Shown here: in pieces, positions 51,059-60,264 of the stretch
Layout of the letters: every line of letters starts with the position of its first letter
Numbering within the stretch: position 1 is the first letter of the stretch
Assembly (NCBI RefSeq): GCF_015330165.1
Contig: NZ_JADDXT010000002.1
Coordinates: 4,549,933 to 4,613,932, forward strand
Length of the DNA: 64,000 nucleotides
Direction of reading: 5' to 3'
Origin: Zobellia roscoffensis
GTDB taxonomy: Bacteria; Bacteroidota; Bacteroidia; Flavobacteriales; Flavobacteriaceae
Notes under the pieces: model-generated
Databases searched by the model: none
Seen by the model: only the letters and a program-made list of their open reading frames with translations
Told to the model about the DNA's origin: nothing
Translations under genes and position numbers: made by a program

Positions 51059-51970
51059 ATGAACAGACGAAAATTCATTAAAAACACTACGGCATCCAGC
51101 GCACTCGTTGGACTAGGCGGACTTTCTCTAAGCTCCTGCCTTGGCGATGTAAAAAAACATATCACCATTTTACACACCAATGATGTTCACAGCCATATAG
51201 ACTCATTTCCCGTGGACCATTCTGAATTTCCTAATCTTGGAGGTCTGGCAAGAAGAGCAACTTTGGTAGAGCGTATTAGAAAGGAGAATCCAAATACCCT
51301 ACTTTTTGATGCAGGCGATATATTTCAAGGTACACCTTATTTCAATTTTTATGGCGGAGAGTTAGAATTCAAACTTATGAGCATGCTAAAATATGATGCT
51401 GCTACCATTGGTAACCATGATTTTGACAATAGTATCGATGGCTTGTTGGCTCAGATGCCCAATGCAGATTTTGAGATGATTAATGCCAATTACGATTTTA
51501 AGAATACGGTCATGGACGGCCAGGTAAAACCGTACAAAATTTATACCGTTGACGGAATAAAAATTGGGGTTTACGGCCTAGGCATAGAATTAAATGGATT
51601 GGTGACCAAGAAACTATATAAAGAAACCCAATATTTAGAACCGCTGGAAATAGCTCAAGACACGGAACGTACTTTAAAAAATGAAGAGCATTGCGACCTT
51701 ATCGTTTGTCTTTCCCATTTAGGATACGAATACAAAAACCAACAGAAGCCGCATGATCTTGCTATGGCCAAAACACTAGAATACACTGATTTAATTATTG
51801 GCGGCCACACCCACACTTTTCTTGATAAACCCACTATTGTAGAAAATAAACTAGGCCGCAATGTGCTAGTCAACCAAGTAGGTTGCTTTGGTATTAATTT
51901 AGGGCGAATAGATTTTTACTTTGACGGTTCAAAGAACAGTAATGCTTCAGGAGTCTCTATAAATGTTTAA
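51059..51970 (+). CDS. Metallophosphatase, N-terminal half of 5'-nucleotidase
   Basis: A 303-residue calcineurin-like phosphoesterase. The N-terminus NRRKFIKNTTASSALVG looks like a Tat-type signal and is followed by SSC, so a Tat-exported lipoprotein is possible. All metal motifs are present: HTNDVHSH, DAGDIFQGTPYFNF, GNHDFD and GGHTHTF. The C-terminal substrate domain of full-length 5'-nucleotidases is absent and is supplied by the preceding gene. Its stop is 2 bp from the GNAT gene. Confidence 0.93.
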   Translation: MNRRKFIKNTTASSALVGLGGLSLSSCLGDVKKHITILHTNDVHSHIDSFPVDHSEFPNLGGLARRATLVERIRKENPNTLLFDAGDIFQGTPYFNFYGGELEFKLMSMLKYDAATIGNHDFDNSIDGLLAQMPNADFEMINANYDFKNTVMDGQVKPYKIYTVDGIKIGVYGLGIELNGLVTKKLYKETQYLEPLEIAQDTERTLKNEEHCDLIVCLSHLGYEYKNQQKPHDLAMAKTLEYTDLIIGGHTHTFLDKPTIVENKLGRNVLVNQVGCFGINLGRIDFYFDGSKNSNASGVSINV

Positions 51971-51972
51971 GT

Positions 51973-52428
51973 GTGATACGAATTGAACGCACAACATATA
52001 AAAACGAACACTTCCCTGCACTCGTAGCTAAACTAGACAACTACTTAAGTGAAACCGATGGTGATGAACATGATTTCTATCACCAATATAACGGTATAGA
52101 AAGCCTTAATCACGTTGTTATTGCCTATTCAGATGAAGTAGCCGTAGGCTGTGGAGCTATAAAAGAATTCGATTCTGACACTGTGGAAGTAAAGCGAATG
52201 TACGTTTCACCGGAAACCCGGGGCCAAGGAATAGCTTCCCTACTTTTAAAAGAATTGGAAAAATGGACTTCCGAACTAAATTTTAAAAATTGCATTTTAG
52301 AAACAGGCAAACGCCAACCCGAAGCTATTGCCCTTTACACCAAAAACAAGTATAAAGTAATTCCCAATTACGGGCAATACAAAGGCATGGAAAATAGTGT
52401 CTGTTTCAAAAAAGAACTGACGCCCTAA
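51973..52428 (+). CDS. GNAT acetyltransferase
   Basis: A 151-residue GNAT-family N-acetyltransferase. The acetyl-CoA-binding motif is VKRMYVSPETRGQGIASLLLKELE (Q/RxxGxG/A at RGQGIA), with the following beta-alpha unit ENCILETGKRQPEAIALY. The start is GTG 2 bp after the previous stop; no in-frame ATG covers the domain start. Substrate unknown. Its end overlaps the convergent 101-residue gene by 4 bp. Confidence 0.88.
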   Translation: MIRIERTTYKNEHFPALVAKLDNYLSETDGDEHDFYHQYNGIESLNHVVIAYSDEVAVGCGAIKEFDSDTVEVKRMYVSPETRGQGIASLLLKELEKWTSELNFKNCILETGKRQPEAIALYTKNKYKVIPNYGQYKGMENSVCFKKELTP

Positions 52429-52730
52429 TTATTCAATAAATACTCCGTTATTTTTTGGTGCTCTTCTTCCAAAGACATGTTAGGGTAGGACTTCCCAGCT
52501 TTACGATACCAATATCCCGCATTAAACTTATCTCCCTCAACCCTATGCAAGTAGGCATGAATCCAACTCCCCATTGTGTTGAACATATCTTGAGCGATAT
52601 CATGTGATGCCTCCCAATTATCGCTACCTGCAAACCACATCGCTTTTAAGGCTTCGGGCCAATCTACAGGAGGGACCGATTCGGTTAAAGTTTGTTTAAA
52701 ATCTTCGTAACTCTTAGGTGTTGCCATCAA
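52425..52730 (-). CDS. Conserved small unknown protein
   Basis: A 101-residue protein without signal or membrane segment, rich in Trp, Tyr and His. The core pattern SDNWEASHDIAQDM, then GSWIHAYLHRVEGD and GYWYRKAGKSYP, recalls a small family of bacterial proteins of about this size with no known function. The second Met (MATPKS) is the likelier start. It sits convergent to GNAT and divergent from the next membrane protein gene. Confidence 0.75.
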   Translation of the reverse strand: MMATPKSYEDFKQTLTESVPPVDWPEALKAMWFAGSDNWEASHDIAQDMFNTMGSWIHAYLHRVEGDKFNAGYWYRKAGKSYPNMSLEEEHQKITEYLLNN

Positions 52731-52799
52731 TTTATAGTGTCATATGTTCTTTCCTACACAAAAATACCTAATTTCGATTGAAATTAACCATATGCTTTA

Positions 52800-54035
52800 A
52801 TGGTTCAACTATCAAGAAGCTTACTCCTCTGGAGACCAACACCCTATGTATTGGCACTACTAACCACTGTCGCCATCTTGAGCATTCATATGCTGCCTAG
52901 CGTAGACAGTATGCTCAACGAAAACAATACCCAAATTTCTCATGTTTTCTTAAAATCCCAGATAAATTATCACAAGGAAATAGCTCCTTTTGCCAGAAGA
53001 CCTCTTACCACCTTATTGATTGAGAGCACACAGCAACTATTCAGTTTTAGGGCAGGCTATGCTTTTATTCTTGTCAACTTCTTATTGTTGGGTTTTAGTG
53101 GGGTCTTGATATATTTATTATCTCTTGTCCTAAAAGCAACAAAGGAACAAGGACTAATTAACATGCTGGTATTTTTCACCTCATTTTCTGTTCTGTTCGC
53201 CTTTTTTCCTCCGGTATTTACTTATGACGAACCTTTACAGTACTGCTTGTTGCTTATGGCATGTATTGCTTTTGTTAAACGGAAATGGTTTTGGTATATG
53301 GTTCTGTTTTCTTTAGCTATGGTAGCCCGTGAAACCAGTGTGCTTCTTCTTCCTGCTCTTGTTTTATTATTACCAGGAATGCAAAATCATCCACGAAAAA
53401 AACTGGGGCTTAATCTGAAAAAAAATAGTTTAATTATAATATCACCCATTCTATTCTATGGATGTTATATTGTTTTTTTCATTTACCACCAAAGACTATT
53501 ACACGCTACACATACAGAGATTACCAGCAGATATTCTTGTTTTCTAGAAAATATTCAAAACACACGAAATATAGTTGAATCTATAGTATCCATTTTTATT
53601 ACTTTAGGACCATTTCTATATTTCTCCTACTTCTATTTGAAACGAAAGAATAGCGAGACATGGAAGAACAATTTTGTTCATGCCTTTCTCTTGACTGCCC
53701 TCATCAACACTCCATTGGTTTTTATGACCGCCTTTGCCCGAGAATCACGATTATTTGCACTTCCATTAATCTTTCTGTGGCCTATGTTTATGCAGCTTTT
53801 TGAGCACTATTTAAAGCCATTAACATTCAAAAGAACATTTCAAGAACTAGTAAGAAACACCCAAATGCTACTTCTTTTTGGAGTATTTACTTTGTTCAAT
53901 TTTCTTTTCTGTTTTGTGTATTACCCTTACCTTGGGTTAGGCGATAACAACTATTTTGCAGGGTATATTTTTAGTGTTGCCCTCATAATTTCTTTTCACT
54001 TTTGTACCAATCTCAATTTGACTAAGCAAAAATAG
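52800..54035 (+). CDS. Unknown polytopic membrane protein
   Basis: Not recognised. It has 411 residues with about 9-10 membrane helices spread over the length, Arg/Lys-rich loops between them (MQNHPRKKLGLNLKKN), and an N-terminal region before the first helix that is short. The layout (an early soluble loop after helix 1, then helix clusters) resembles lipid-linked-sugar glycosyltransferases or flippases of the inner membrane, but no catalytic motif was seen. No operon partner is clear. Confidence 0.7.
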   Translation: MVQLSRSLLLWRPTPYVLALLTTVAILSIHMLPSVDSMLNENNTQISHVFLKSQINYHKEIAPFARRPLTTLLIESTQQLFSFRAGYAFILVNFLLLGFSGVLIYLLSLVLKATKEQGLINMLVFFTSFSVLFAFFPPVFTYDEPLQYCLLLMACIAFVKRKWFWYMVLFSLAMVARETSVLLLPALVLLLPGMQNHPRKKLGLNLKKNSLIIISPILFYGCYIVFFIYHQRLLHATHTEITSRYSCFLENIQNTRNIVESIVSIFITLGPFLYFSYFYLKRKNSETWKNNFVHAFLLTALINTPLVFMTAFARESRLFALPLIFLWPMFMQLFEHYLKPLTFKRTFQELVRNTQMLLLFGVFTLFNFLFCFVYYPYLGLGDNNYFAGYIFSVALIISFHFCTNLNLTKQK

Positions 54036-54089
54036 CTTTATACTTTCTAGGTTTTTTTTCCGTTTGCACTGAACAAAAAAACCTCTCTG

Positions 54090-55049
54090 ATGAAGAATCT
54101 ATTACTTCCTTTTTTTCTTTTAGTCACTTTAAGTCTTTTTTCACAATACCAATATCCAAAGAAAGAATTGGCTGATTTGGTATTAAAAAGAACTTTAGCT
54201 GTTCAATTACTAGATGAAAAATCAGAATTTGATATCTATGCGAACAAAGCAATGAAAGATATTTTTGAGAAGAACTGGAAATTAACCAATGTGTCATTTT
54301 TTTCAAAAGAAGAAATAGATAAACTAAAAGAGGCAAACAATTCAGACTACGCATATCTAACTCACAACAATGAGCAATTGAAAGAAACAAGAATGAACCA
54401 CTTGTCATTGGATCAACAATCCGGTAGCTTTGGAAGAAGGTATGGAATGGGAGCAAATGCACCTGCAAACTCAATTAGTTACCAACGTGTGGCTTTCACA
54501 TTTGCCTATTACAGCTACAATTTGGAAGTTACTAACGGGGGAAACTCAAAGTCTGTTACCGAAATTGGATTCGCAAATGGAGAACTTATTGATATTGATT
54601 ATCTTTTTCTTTGTCAACAACTTACCAATTTAGTGACAAGCGCCTCACAAGATGTTCCAGAGAAAACATATTACAATGTTCAAGAAAACATTGAGAAGAA
54701 TCAAAAATCAAAATTAATATTACCCAATGACTTTTTCAAAGAAAAAGATTTAAAAAAAATGGATTCGTACTACGAATATGAGCATAAACTAGTCGATTGG
54801 GACAACTACCAAAAAGCTATTTTAGCAAAAGAAACAGGAACCACTTATGTGAAAATTATATGGTCTCATCAACATAAAATGTATTTATGGATTGTTGTTG
54901 ACGCCCAAACAGGCTCAGTAACCTCACAAGTTGGTTTTGGAGGTATAAAATTTGGTAAAAATCATAAAGCAAACGAAATCATCAAAGCCAAACATTTAAA
55001 GTACATCACCTCCAAAATGGCTCAAAATGTAAACAATAGATATAAATAA
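54090..55049 (+). CDS. Secreted unknown protein
   Basis: A 319-residue protein with a signal peptide ending near SLFS and Gln at +1 (QYQYPKKE). The mature part has a Lys/Glu-rich helix region (about 25-90) and a beta-rich end (about 180-300, for example TYVKIIWSHQHKMYLWIVVDAQTGSV). No catalytic motif was recognised. It is 54 bp after the membrane-protein gene and ends against the convergent ligA, so a link to the membrane protein is only positional. Confidence 0.75.
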   Translation: MKNLLLPFFLLVTLSLFSQYQYPKKELADLVLKRTLAVQLLDEKSEFDIYANKAMKDIFEKNWKLTNVSFFSKEEIDKLKEANNSDYAYLTHNNEQLKETRMNHLSLDQQSGSFGRRYGMGANAPANSISYQRVAFTFAYYSYNLEVTNGGNSKSVTEIGFANGELIDIDYLFLCQQLTNLVTSASQDVPEKTYYNVQENIEKNQKSKLILPNDFFKEKDLKKMDSYYEYEHKLVDWDNYQKAILAKETGTTYVKIIWSHQHKMYLWIVVDAQTGSVTSQVGFGGIKFGKNHKANEIIKAKHLKYITSKMAQNVNNRYK

Positions 55050-55068
55050 ACCCACTACTTATAAAAAA

Positions 55069-57066
55069 CTACCGCACCATTTCCAGAAATTCACCTTCAG
55101 TAACTATAGGAACATTTAATGATTCTGCTTTGGTTCGTTTGCTGGGACCCATTTTATCACCTGCAACCAAATAAGCGGTTTTTGAAGATATGCTTGAACC
55201 AACTTTACCACCGTTGCTTTCTATTATCTTCTTGAGTTCATTACGACTAACCGTTTCAAACACCCCTGAAACAACAATAGTAAGTCCTTTTAGCTTATCC
55301 GTTTGATTTTCCAGTTGCTCTTCTGAAAGGGTAAATTGCAATCCGTAGGCCTTTAGCCTAGCAATGATTTCTTGATTAGTTTCATTATTAAAAAATTCAA
55401 CCACAGAACTGGCAATTCGACTACCAATTTCATCTACAGCAACCAGGCTTTCTTCATCCGCCACCATTAAAGCATCAATATTCTTATATGCTCTGGCCAG
55501 TTTTTTAGCTACCGTTTCACCCACAAAGCGAATGCCCAAGGCAAATAACACTCGCTCAAAAGAAATCTTCACGGACTCCGCAACTCCCTGAACTAGATTT
55601 TCAGCAGACTTCTCTGCCATGCGTTCCAAAGGCAAAACCTGTTCTTTGGTGAGCGTATATAAATCTGCATAATTCTGAATCAGATCTTCTTTATAAAGAA
55701 GTTCTACGGTTTCACTTCCCAACCCTTCAATATCCATTGCCTTACGAGAAATAAAGTGCTGAATTCTTCCTGTAATTTGAGGAGGACAACCATAATAATT
55801 TACGCAATAGTGTTTGGCATCACCCTCCGTTCGCACTAAAGGTTCGTGACATTCCGGACAATGGCTAATATATTCTGTGGGTTCCGAATCCTGAGGACGC
55901 TTCCCAAAATCAACACCAACTATTTTAGGTATGATTTCCCCTCCTTTTTCAACAAAAACAGTGTCACCTTCACGAATATCGAATTTTGCAATCTGATCGG
56001 CATTATGCAACGACGCCCTTTTTACCGTAGTTCCGGCCAAAAGCACCGGCTCCAAATTGGCCACAGGCGTAATGGACCCCGTACGCCCTACTTGATAGGT
56101 GATTTCATTTAAAAGCGTAGAAACCTGTTCCGCTTTAAACTTATAGGCCATGGCCCAACGCGGCGATTTGGAAGTAAAACCTAGCTCATCTTGATGCTGT
56201 ATGCTATTAATCTTTACCACTACCCCATCAGTTTCATAAGGTAATTTATGACGCTCCACATCCCACTGGTTTACAAATGCCATAACTTCATCCGTAGAAC
56301 GGCAAAGTTTAGCTACTTCAGGAACCTTGAAACCCCATTCCCGAGCTTTTTTGAGCATCTGCCATTGTGAGATTACTCCTGTATTTTGACCTACTATTCC
56401 ATATAAAAGGCAATCTAACGGTCTTTGTGCTACAGCGGCACTATCCTGTAACTTTAAACTACCCGAAGCCGTGTTTCTTGGGTTCATATAAGGCTCTTCC
56501 CCATTTTCAATTCGCTCCGCGTTCATTTGGGCAAAACCTTCAAAAGGCAATACAATTTCACCTCTAATATCAAATTTGGGAGGATAATCACCTTTTAATT
56601 GTAACGGAACGGATTTTATAGTCTTTACGTTAGTTGTTACATCGTCACCTTGAAATCCATCACCCCTAGTAACAGCTCTCACTAATTTTCCGTTCTCATA
56701 GGTGATATTTATAGATGCACCGTCATATTTCAATTCACAAACAAATTCTACCTGAGCATCACCCAATATGCGTTGCATGCGTTTTTCCCAATCCTCAAGA
56801 TCTTCTTTAGAATAGGAGTTGTCCAAAGAGTACATGCGCTCATTATGCACCACCGTATCAAAATTCTTGGTAACCGTACCTCCAACTCTCAATGTAGGCG
56901 AACTGGCATCATAAAATTCTGGATGCTTCGCCTCAAGCACCTGTAATTCCTTTAATTTAGTATCGAATTCGTAATCTGATATAGTGGCATTGTCCAGCAC
57001 ATAATAATTATGGTTGTGCTCACGAAGTTCTTGGCGAAGCGCCTCTATTTGTTCTTTTATCTGCAT
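55069..57066 (-). CDS. ligA: NAD-dependent DNA ligase
   Basis: LigA seals nicks in replication using NAD+. The 665 residues are standard. The adenylation domain has K113 in ELKYDGASI. The OB-fold follows, then a four-Cys zinc finger (CPECHEPLVRTEGDAKHYC, with a later Cys in YGCPPQ). Helix-hairpin-helix repeats (about 455-560) and a C-terminal BRCT domain (about 590-665, VVSGVFETVSRNELK) complete it. It follows prmC on the same strand. Confidence 0.97.
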   Translation of the reverse strand: MQIKEQIEALRQELREHNHNYYVLDNATISDYEFDTKLKELQVLEAKHPEFYDASSPTLRVGGTVTKNFDTVVHNERMYSLDNSYSKEDLEDWEKRMQRILGDAQVEFVCELKYDGASINITYENGKLVRAVTRGDGFQGDDVTTNVKTIKSVPLQLKGDYPPKFDIRGEIVLPFEGFAQMNAERIENGEEPYMNPRNTASGSLKLQDSAAVAQRPLDCLLYGIVGQNTGVISQWQMLKKAREWGFKVPEVAKLCRSTDEVMAFVNQWDVERHKLPYETDGVVVKINSIQHQDELGFTSKSPRWAMAYKFKAEQVSTLLNEITYQVGRTGSITPVANLEPVLLAGTTVKRASLHNADQIAKFDIREGDTVFVEKGGEIIPKIVGVDFGKRPQDSEPTEYISHCPECHEPLVRTEGDAKHYCVNYYGCPPQITGRIQHFISRKAMDIEGLGSETVELLYKEDLIQNYADLYTLTKEQVLPLERMAEKSAENLVQGVAESVKISFERVLFALGIRFVGETVAKKLARAYKNIDALMVADEESLVAVDEIGSRIASSVVEFFNNETNQEIIARLKAYGLQFTLSEEQLENQTDKLKGLTIVVSGVFETVSRNELKKIIESNGGKVGSSISSKTAYLVAGDKMGPSKRTKAESLNVPIVTEGEFLEMVR

Positions 57067-57123
57067 TTTCTAACTAAGTGTTTCTGTAATCTTAATGTGC
57101 TTTTGAAGAATTATTGGCTTGAA

Positions 57124-57987
57124 TTACCTCAAAATACCCTTTGTCATTCGATCGTTACCAAACATATCTTTTCGGACCTCAATTTCTGAAAAATTATGTT
57201 GAAGTAAAAGTGCTTCGGTTTCTTTTGCCAAATACTGATTGATTTCAAAAAAGAGCCTTCCCTTTTCCAAAAGATGGTGTTTTGCGAATTTCGTTATCGC
57301 TTCGTAAAAAATAAGTGGATTTTCATCTGAAACGAAAAGGGCCAAATCCGGTTCATGTTCCAATACATTTTTATGCATTTCCTTCTTTTCAAGTTGCCGC
57401 ACATAAGGCGGATTGGAGACAATGACATCAAAATCCGAAGCAAACGTACCCCCATTTAGAATATCGGCCTCAATAAACTCAACTTTAACCGAATTTAAGG
57501 CTGCATTGTTCTTAGCCATTTGCAATGCGTTTGCTGATACATCCAAGGCAAATACCTGGGCGTCCGGTAAATATTTAGCCAATGAAATGGCAATACAACC
57601 GCTTCCCGTACCGATGTCCAAAATCCGAATATTTTTATTTTTGTCCGTGTATTCTGTTTCTACTTCGTCAATAATCCACCGTACCAACTCTTCTGTTTCC
57701 GGTCTTGGAATAAGCACATGTTCATTAACCTTAAAATCAAGGTCCATAAAACTGGTCTCACCCATTATGTATTGAACAGGTCTTTGCAATTTAAGCTCTG
57801 TCAAGGCTTCAAAGAGTGGTTGTTCCTCTTCTTTTGTTAAAGTTAAATTAGGTTGCAAGGCCAGTACAAATCGTTCCAATTGTAAATAGTGATCTATCAG
57901 TAAGTAAAAGAAACTGTCTACTTCTTCCGAAGCATACAAAGCATCTAATTCCTTATGATAAATATTTTTTATTTCTTTTAAAACCAT
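57124..57987 (-). CDS. prmC: Peptide chain release factor N(5)-glutamine methyltransferase
   Basis: PrmC methylates the GGQ glutamine of release factors. The 287-residue protein has a helical N-terminal domain (about 1-75) and a Rossmann methyltransferase domain with VLIPRPETEELV, SAM motif ILDIGTGSGCIAI and the catalytic NPPYVR motif. It lies between GNAT and ligA, about 20 bp from the GNAT gene and 57 bp before ligA. Confidence 0.95.
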   Translation of the reverse strand: MVLKEIKNIYHKELDALYASEEVDSFFYLLIDHYLQLERFVLALQPNLTLTKEEEQPLFEALTELKLQRPVQYIMGETSFMDLDFKVNEHVLIPRPETEELVRWIIDEVETEYTDKNKNIRILDIGTGSGCIAISLAKYLPDAQVFALDVSANALQMAKNNAALNSVKVEFIEADILNGGTFASDFDVIVSNPPYVRQLEKKEMHKNVLEHEPDLALFVSDENPLIFYEAITKFAKHHLLEKGRLFFEINQYLAKETEALLLQHNFSEIEVRKDMFGNDRMTKGILR

Positions 57988-58006
57988 GGTCTACACGCAG
58001 TATTTA

Positions 58007-58498
58007 TTACAATTTGGCAACCATATAAACAGGACAAGAATAGTGGCCGGTGTCACCTAGTGGCTTATCTATATATTCAAAACCCATCTTGGCATACAAC
58101 TTTTGTGCAGCTTTCATATACGGCATGGTCTCAAGATAGATTTTATCAAAATTGAATTCCTTCGCTTTTTTCAAACATTGCCTCAACATTTGGGAACCAA
58201 TTCCCTTTCCTCTGGCCTCTTCCAAAAAATACATTTTTTGAAGTTCACAAATATTATCCTTGCAATTATCTAATTGTGCAACTCCCGCACAGCCCAAGAT
58301 AACGCCATTTTCTTCTAAAACTAAGTAAGCAGCTCTTGGTTTATCATAATTTTCGAACATATGATCCAAGGTTACATCGGCATAGGCGGTTCCTACTTTG
58401 GGCGCACCCAAATCCACTAAAACCTTGCGAATCAAAGTCGCAACTTGCGTATTATCTTCCTTTCTTATGTTACGAATGTTCACAGCACTCATTACCAA
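58007..58498 (-). CDS. GNAT acetyltransferase
   Basis: A 163-residue GNAT-family acetyltransferase with acetyl-CoA motif LQKMYFLEEARGKGIGSQML and the C-terminal AAQKLYAKMGFEYI segment. Substrate unknown. It is first in the GNAT-prmC-ligA unit and divergent from ribD, with overlapping AT-rich promoter regions (a near-match -7 box on each strand around 58500-58517). Confidence 0.88.
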   Translation of the reverse strand: MVMSAVNIRNIRKEDNTQVATLIRKVLVDLGAPKVGTAYADVTLDHMFENYDKPRAAYLVLEENGVILGCAGVAQLDNCKDNICELQKMYFLEEARGKGIGSQMLRQCLKKAKEFNFDKIYLETMPYMKAAQKLYAKMGFEYIDKPLGDTGHYSCPVYMVAKL

Positions 58499-58609
58499 TA
58501 AATAAAATTATATTTTTACGGTGTGAAGATACGCAGAAATGTGCGTATGTATCTTTCAAAAACATCGAGAATCATGCCAATGCCGAGCAACAAATTACAA
58601 TTTAAACCC

Positions 58610-59665
58610 ATGCTATCCGAAGATGAAGGCTTTATGCAACGTTGCTTGGAAATTGCTAAAAATGGTTTAGGCACAACCGCCCCTAACCCAATGGTAGGCG
58701 CTGTAATTGTTTACAATGGGAAAATAATTGGTGAAGGATTCACTAGCCCCTACGGCGGACCACATGCCGAAGTAAATGCCATTAATTCCGTTACCGATAA
58801 AACACTTCTTAAACAAGCCACTATATATGTAACCTTGGAACCTTGTTCGCACCACGGGAAAACGCCGCCATGTGCTGATTTGATTGCCAAACACGGCATT
58901 CCTAGAGTGGTTATTGGATTAATTGACCCGCATACAAAGGTTGCTGGCAAGGGCATAGAAAAACTAAAAAATGCAGGAAGCAAAGTAGTTACCGGCTGCT
59001 TAGAAGCAGAATGCCGAGCGCACCACCGTCGGTTTTTGACTTTTCAAGAAAAGAAAAGACCTTATATTATTTTAAAATGGGCACAAACCGCAGATCGTTT
59101 TATTGCGCCAAATAAAGAAGAACGCACCAAAAATCCCGAGCCCTATTGGATTACCAATTCCTATTCTCGCCAGCTTGTACATAAATGGCGTAGTGAGGAA
59201 CAAAGTATTTTGGTAGGTACAAATACGGTACTGGAAGACAACCCTAAACTGGATGTCCGTTTATTTACGGGAAAAAACCCGATTCGTTTAGTGTTGGACA
59301 AAAAATTAAAAATAGGTACCGATTACCATGTGCTGGACGGTAGTATCCCCACGCTGGTATTAACGGAAGTAACAGATAAAAAGCTCCAAAAAGATTCTAT
59401 TGAATATAGGTTAATCAATTTCAATGAAAACCTCCTTGAACAAATCTGCACTATCCTCCATGAGGAAAATATAACAAGCGTTTTTGTGGAAGGTGGCAGC
59501 CAGACCTTGCAGACTTTTATCGATTCAGGTGTATGGGATGAAGCTAGGGTTTTTACAGGTAGTACATCCTTTGGAAACGGAATATCAGCACCCAGACTAA
59601 AAGGGAAAATTAAAACAACTAAGTCCATTGGTGGTGACACCTTAAACATATATACAAATGATTAA
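58610..59665 (+). CDS. ribD: Riboflavin biosynthesis bifunctional RibD
   Basis: RibD is a deaminase-reductase in riboflavin synthesis. The N-terminal deaminase has the zinc motifs HAEVNAI and PCSHHGKTPPC; the C-terminal reductase domain follows from about 150 (ILKWAQTADRFIAP; FVEGGSQTLQTFI near the end). From the Met at 58610 it has 351 residues, close to family length. The frame stays open to a GTG at 58523 with other Mets at 58547, 58574 and 58580; the extra residues look unlike the family, so the start is uncertain. First of a four-gene unit. Confidence 0.93.
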   Translation: MLSEDEGFMQRCLEIAKNGLGTTAPNPMVGAVIVYNGKIIGEGFTSPYGGPHAEVNAINSVTDKTLLKQATIYVTLEPCSHHGKTPPCADLIAKHGIPRVVIGLIDPHTKVAGKGIEKLKNAGSKVVTGCLEAECRAHHRRFLTFQEKKRPYIILKWAQTADRFIAPNKEERTKNPEPYWITNSYSRQLVHKWRSEEQSILVGTNTVLEDNPKLDVRLFTGKNPIRLVLDKKLKIGTDYHVLDGSIPTLVLTEVTDKKLQKDSIEYRLINFNENLLEQICTILHEENITSVFVEGGSQTLQTFIDSGVWDEARVFTGSTSFGNGISAPRLKGKIKTTKSIGGDTLNIYTND

Positions 59666-60263
59666 GAATATTATTTTTGATTTTGGCGATGTATTCATCA
59701 ACTTGGATAAGGGAATCATTTTCCGAGAAATGGAAAAATTTGGCGGATCTTTAGATCTAACGCCAGAAATGATTGAACTAAACGGTACGTATGAGGTAGG
59801 TGGAATGACTTCCTATGATTTTGTCACTCGGCTTCAAAACCAATACCCCAATGCGAATGCCACGGAAATAACGAACATTTGGAACTCAATGCTACTGGAC
59901 TTTCCTGAAGAACGATTGGAATTCATTGAAAATCTGGCCAAAGAAAACGAATACCGCCTATTTCTACTAAGCAATACCAATGAGCTCCACATCACCCATG
60001 TGGAGCAAAAAATGGGTGCTGAGCGTTATGCTCGTTTTAAAAAGCCTTTTGAGAAGTTTTACCTTTCCCATGAAATCCACCTAAGAAAACCAAATGCGGA
60101 AATCTATCAGTTTGTTTTGGATGAAAACGGACTAAAAGCGGAAGAAACCTTCTTTATAGACGACACAAAAGAAAATACGGATGCCGCTGAAAAACTAGGA
60201 ATAACTTGTTGGAATATTCAGGTGGGCAAAGAAGACATCATTCAATTGAAATCAAAATTATAA
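59658..60263 (+). CDS. HAD-family phosphatase (YihX-like)
   Basis: A 201-residue haloacid dehalogenase-type hydrolase. The nucleophile Asp is in IIFDFGDVFINLDKG, where the usual second Asp is Gly (DxG form, as in YihX-type proteins). Motif II is LLSNTNELH, the conserved Lys-Pro is in LRKPNAEIYQ, and the acidic motif is FFIDDTKEN. The overall sequence pattern resembles E. coli YihX (alpha-glucose-1-phosphate phosphatase) more than general HADs. It overlaps ribD by 8 bp. It could act on a riboflavin intermediate, but that is inference from position. Confidence 0.9.
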   Translation: MIKNIIFDFGDVFINLDKGIIFREMEKFGGSLDLTPEMIELNGTYEVGGMTSYDFVTRLQNQYPNANATEITNIWNSMLLDFPEERLEFIENLAKENEYRLFLLSNTNELHITHVEQKMGAERYARFKKPFEKFYLSHEIHLRKPNAEIYQFVLDENGLKAEETFFIDDTKENTDAAEKLGITCWNIQVGKEDIIQLKSKL

Positions 60264-60264
60264 A

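Noticed and set aside
50233..51970. Frameshifted or broken 5'-nucleotidase
   Set aside because: Both halves have intact frames, separate export signals and reversed order, so this is a true split rather than a mutation.
58499..58610. FMN riboswitch before ribD
   Set aside because: The gap is too short and has none of the conserved RFN core sequences.
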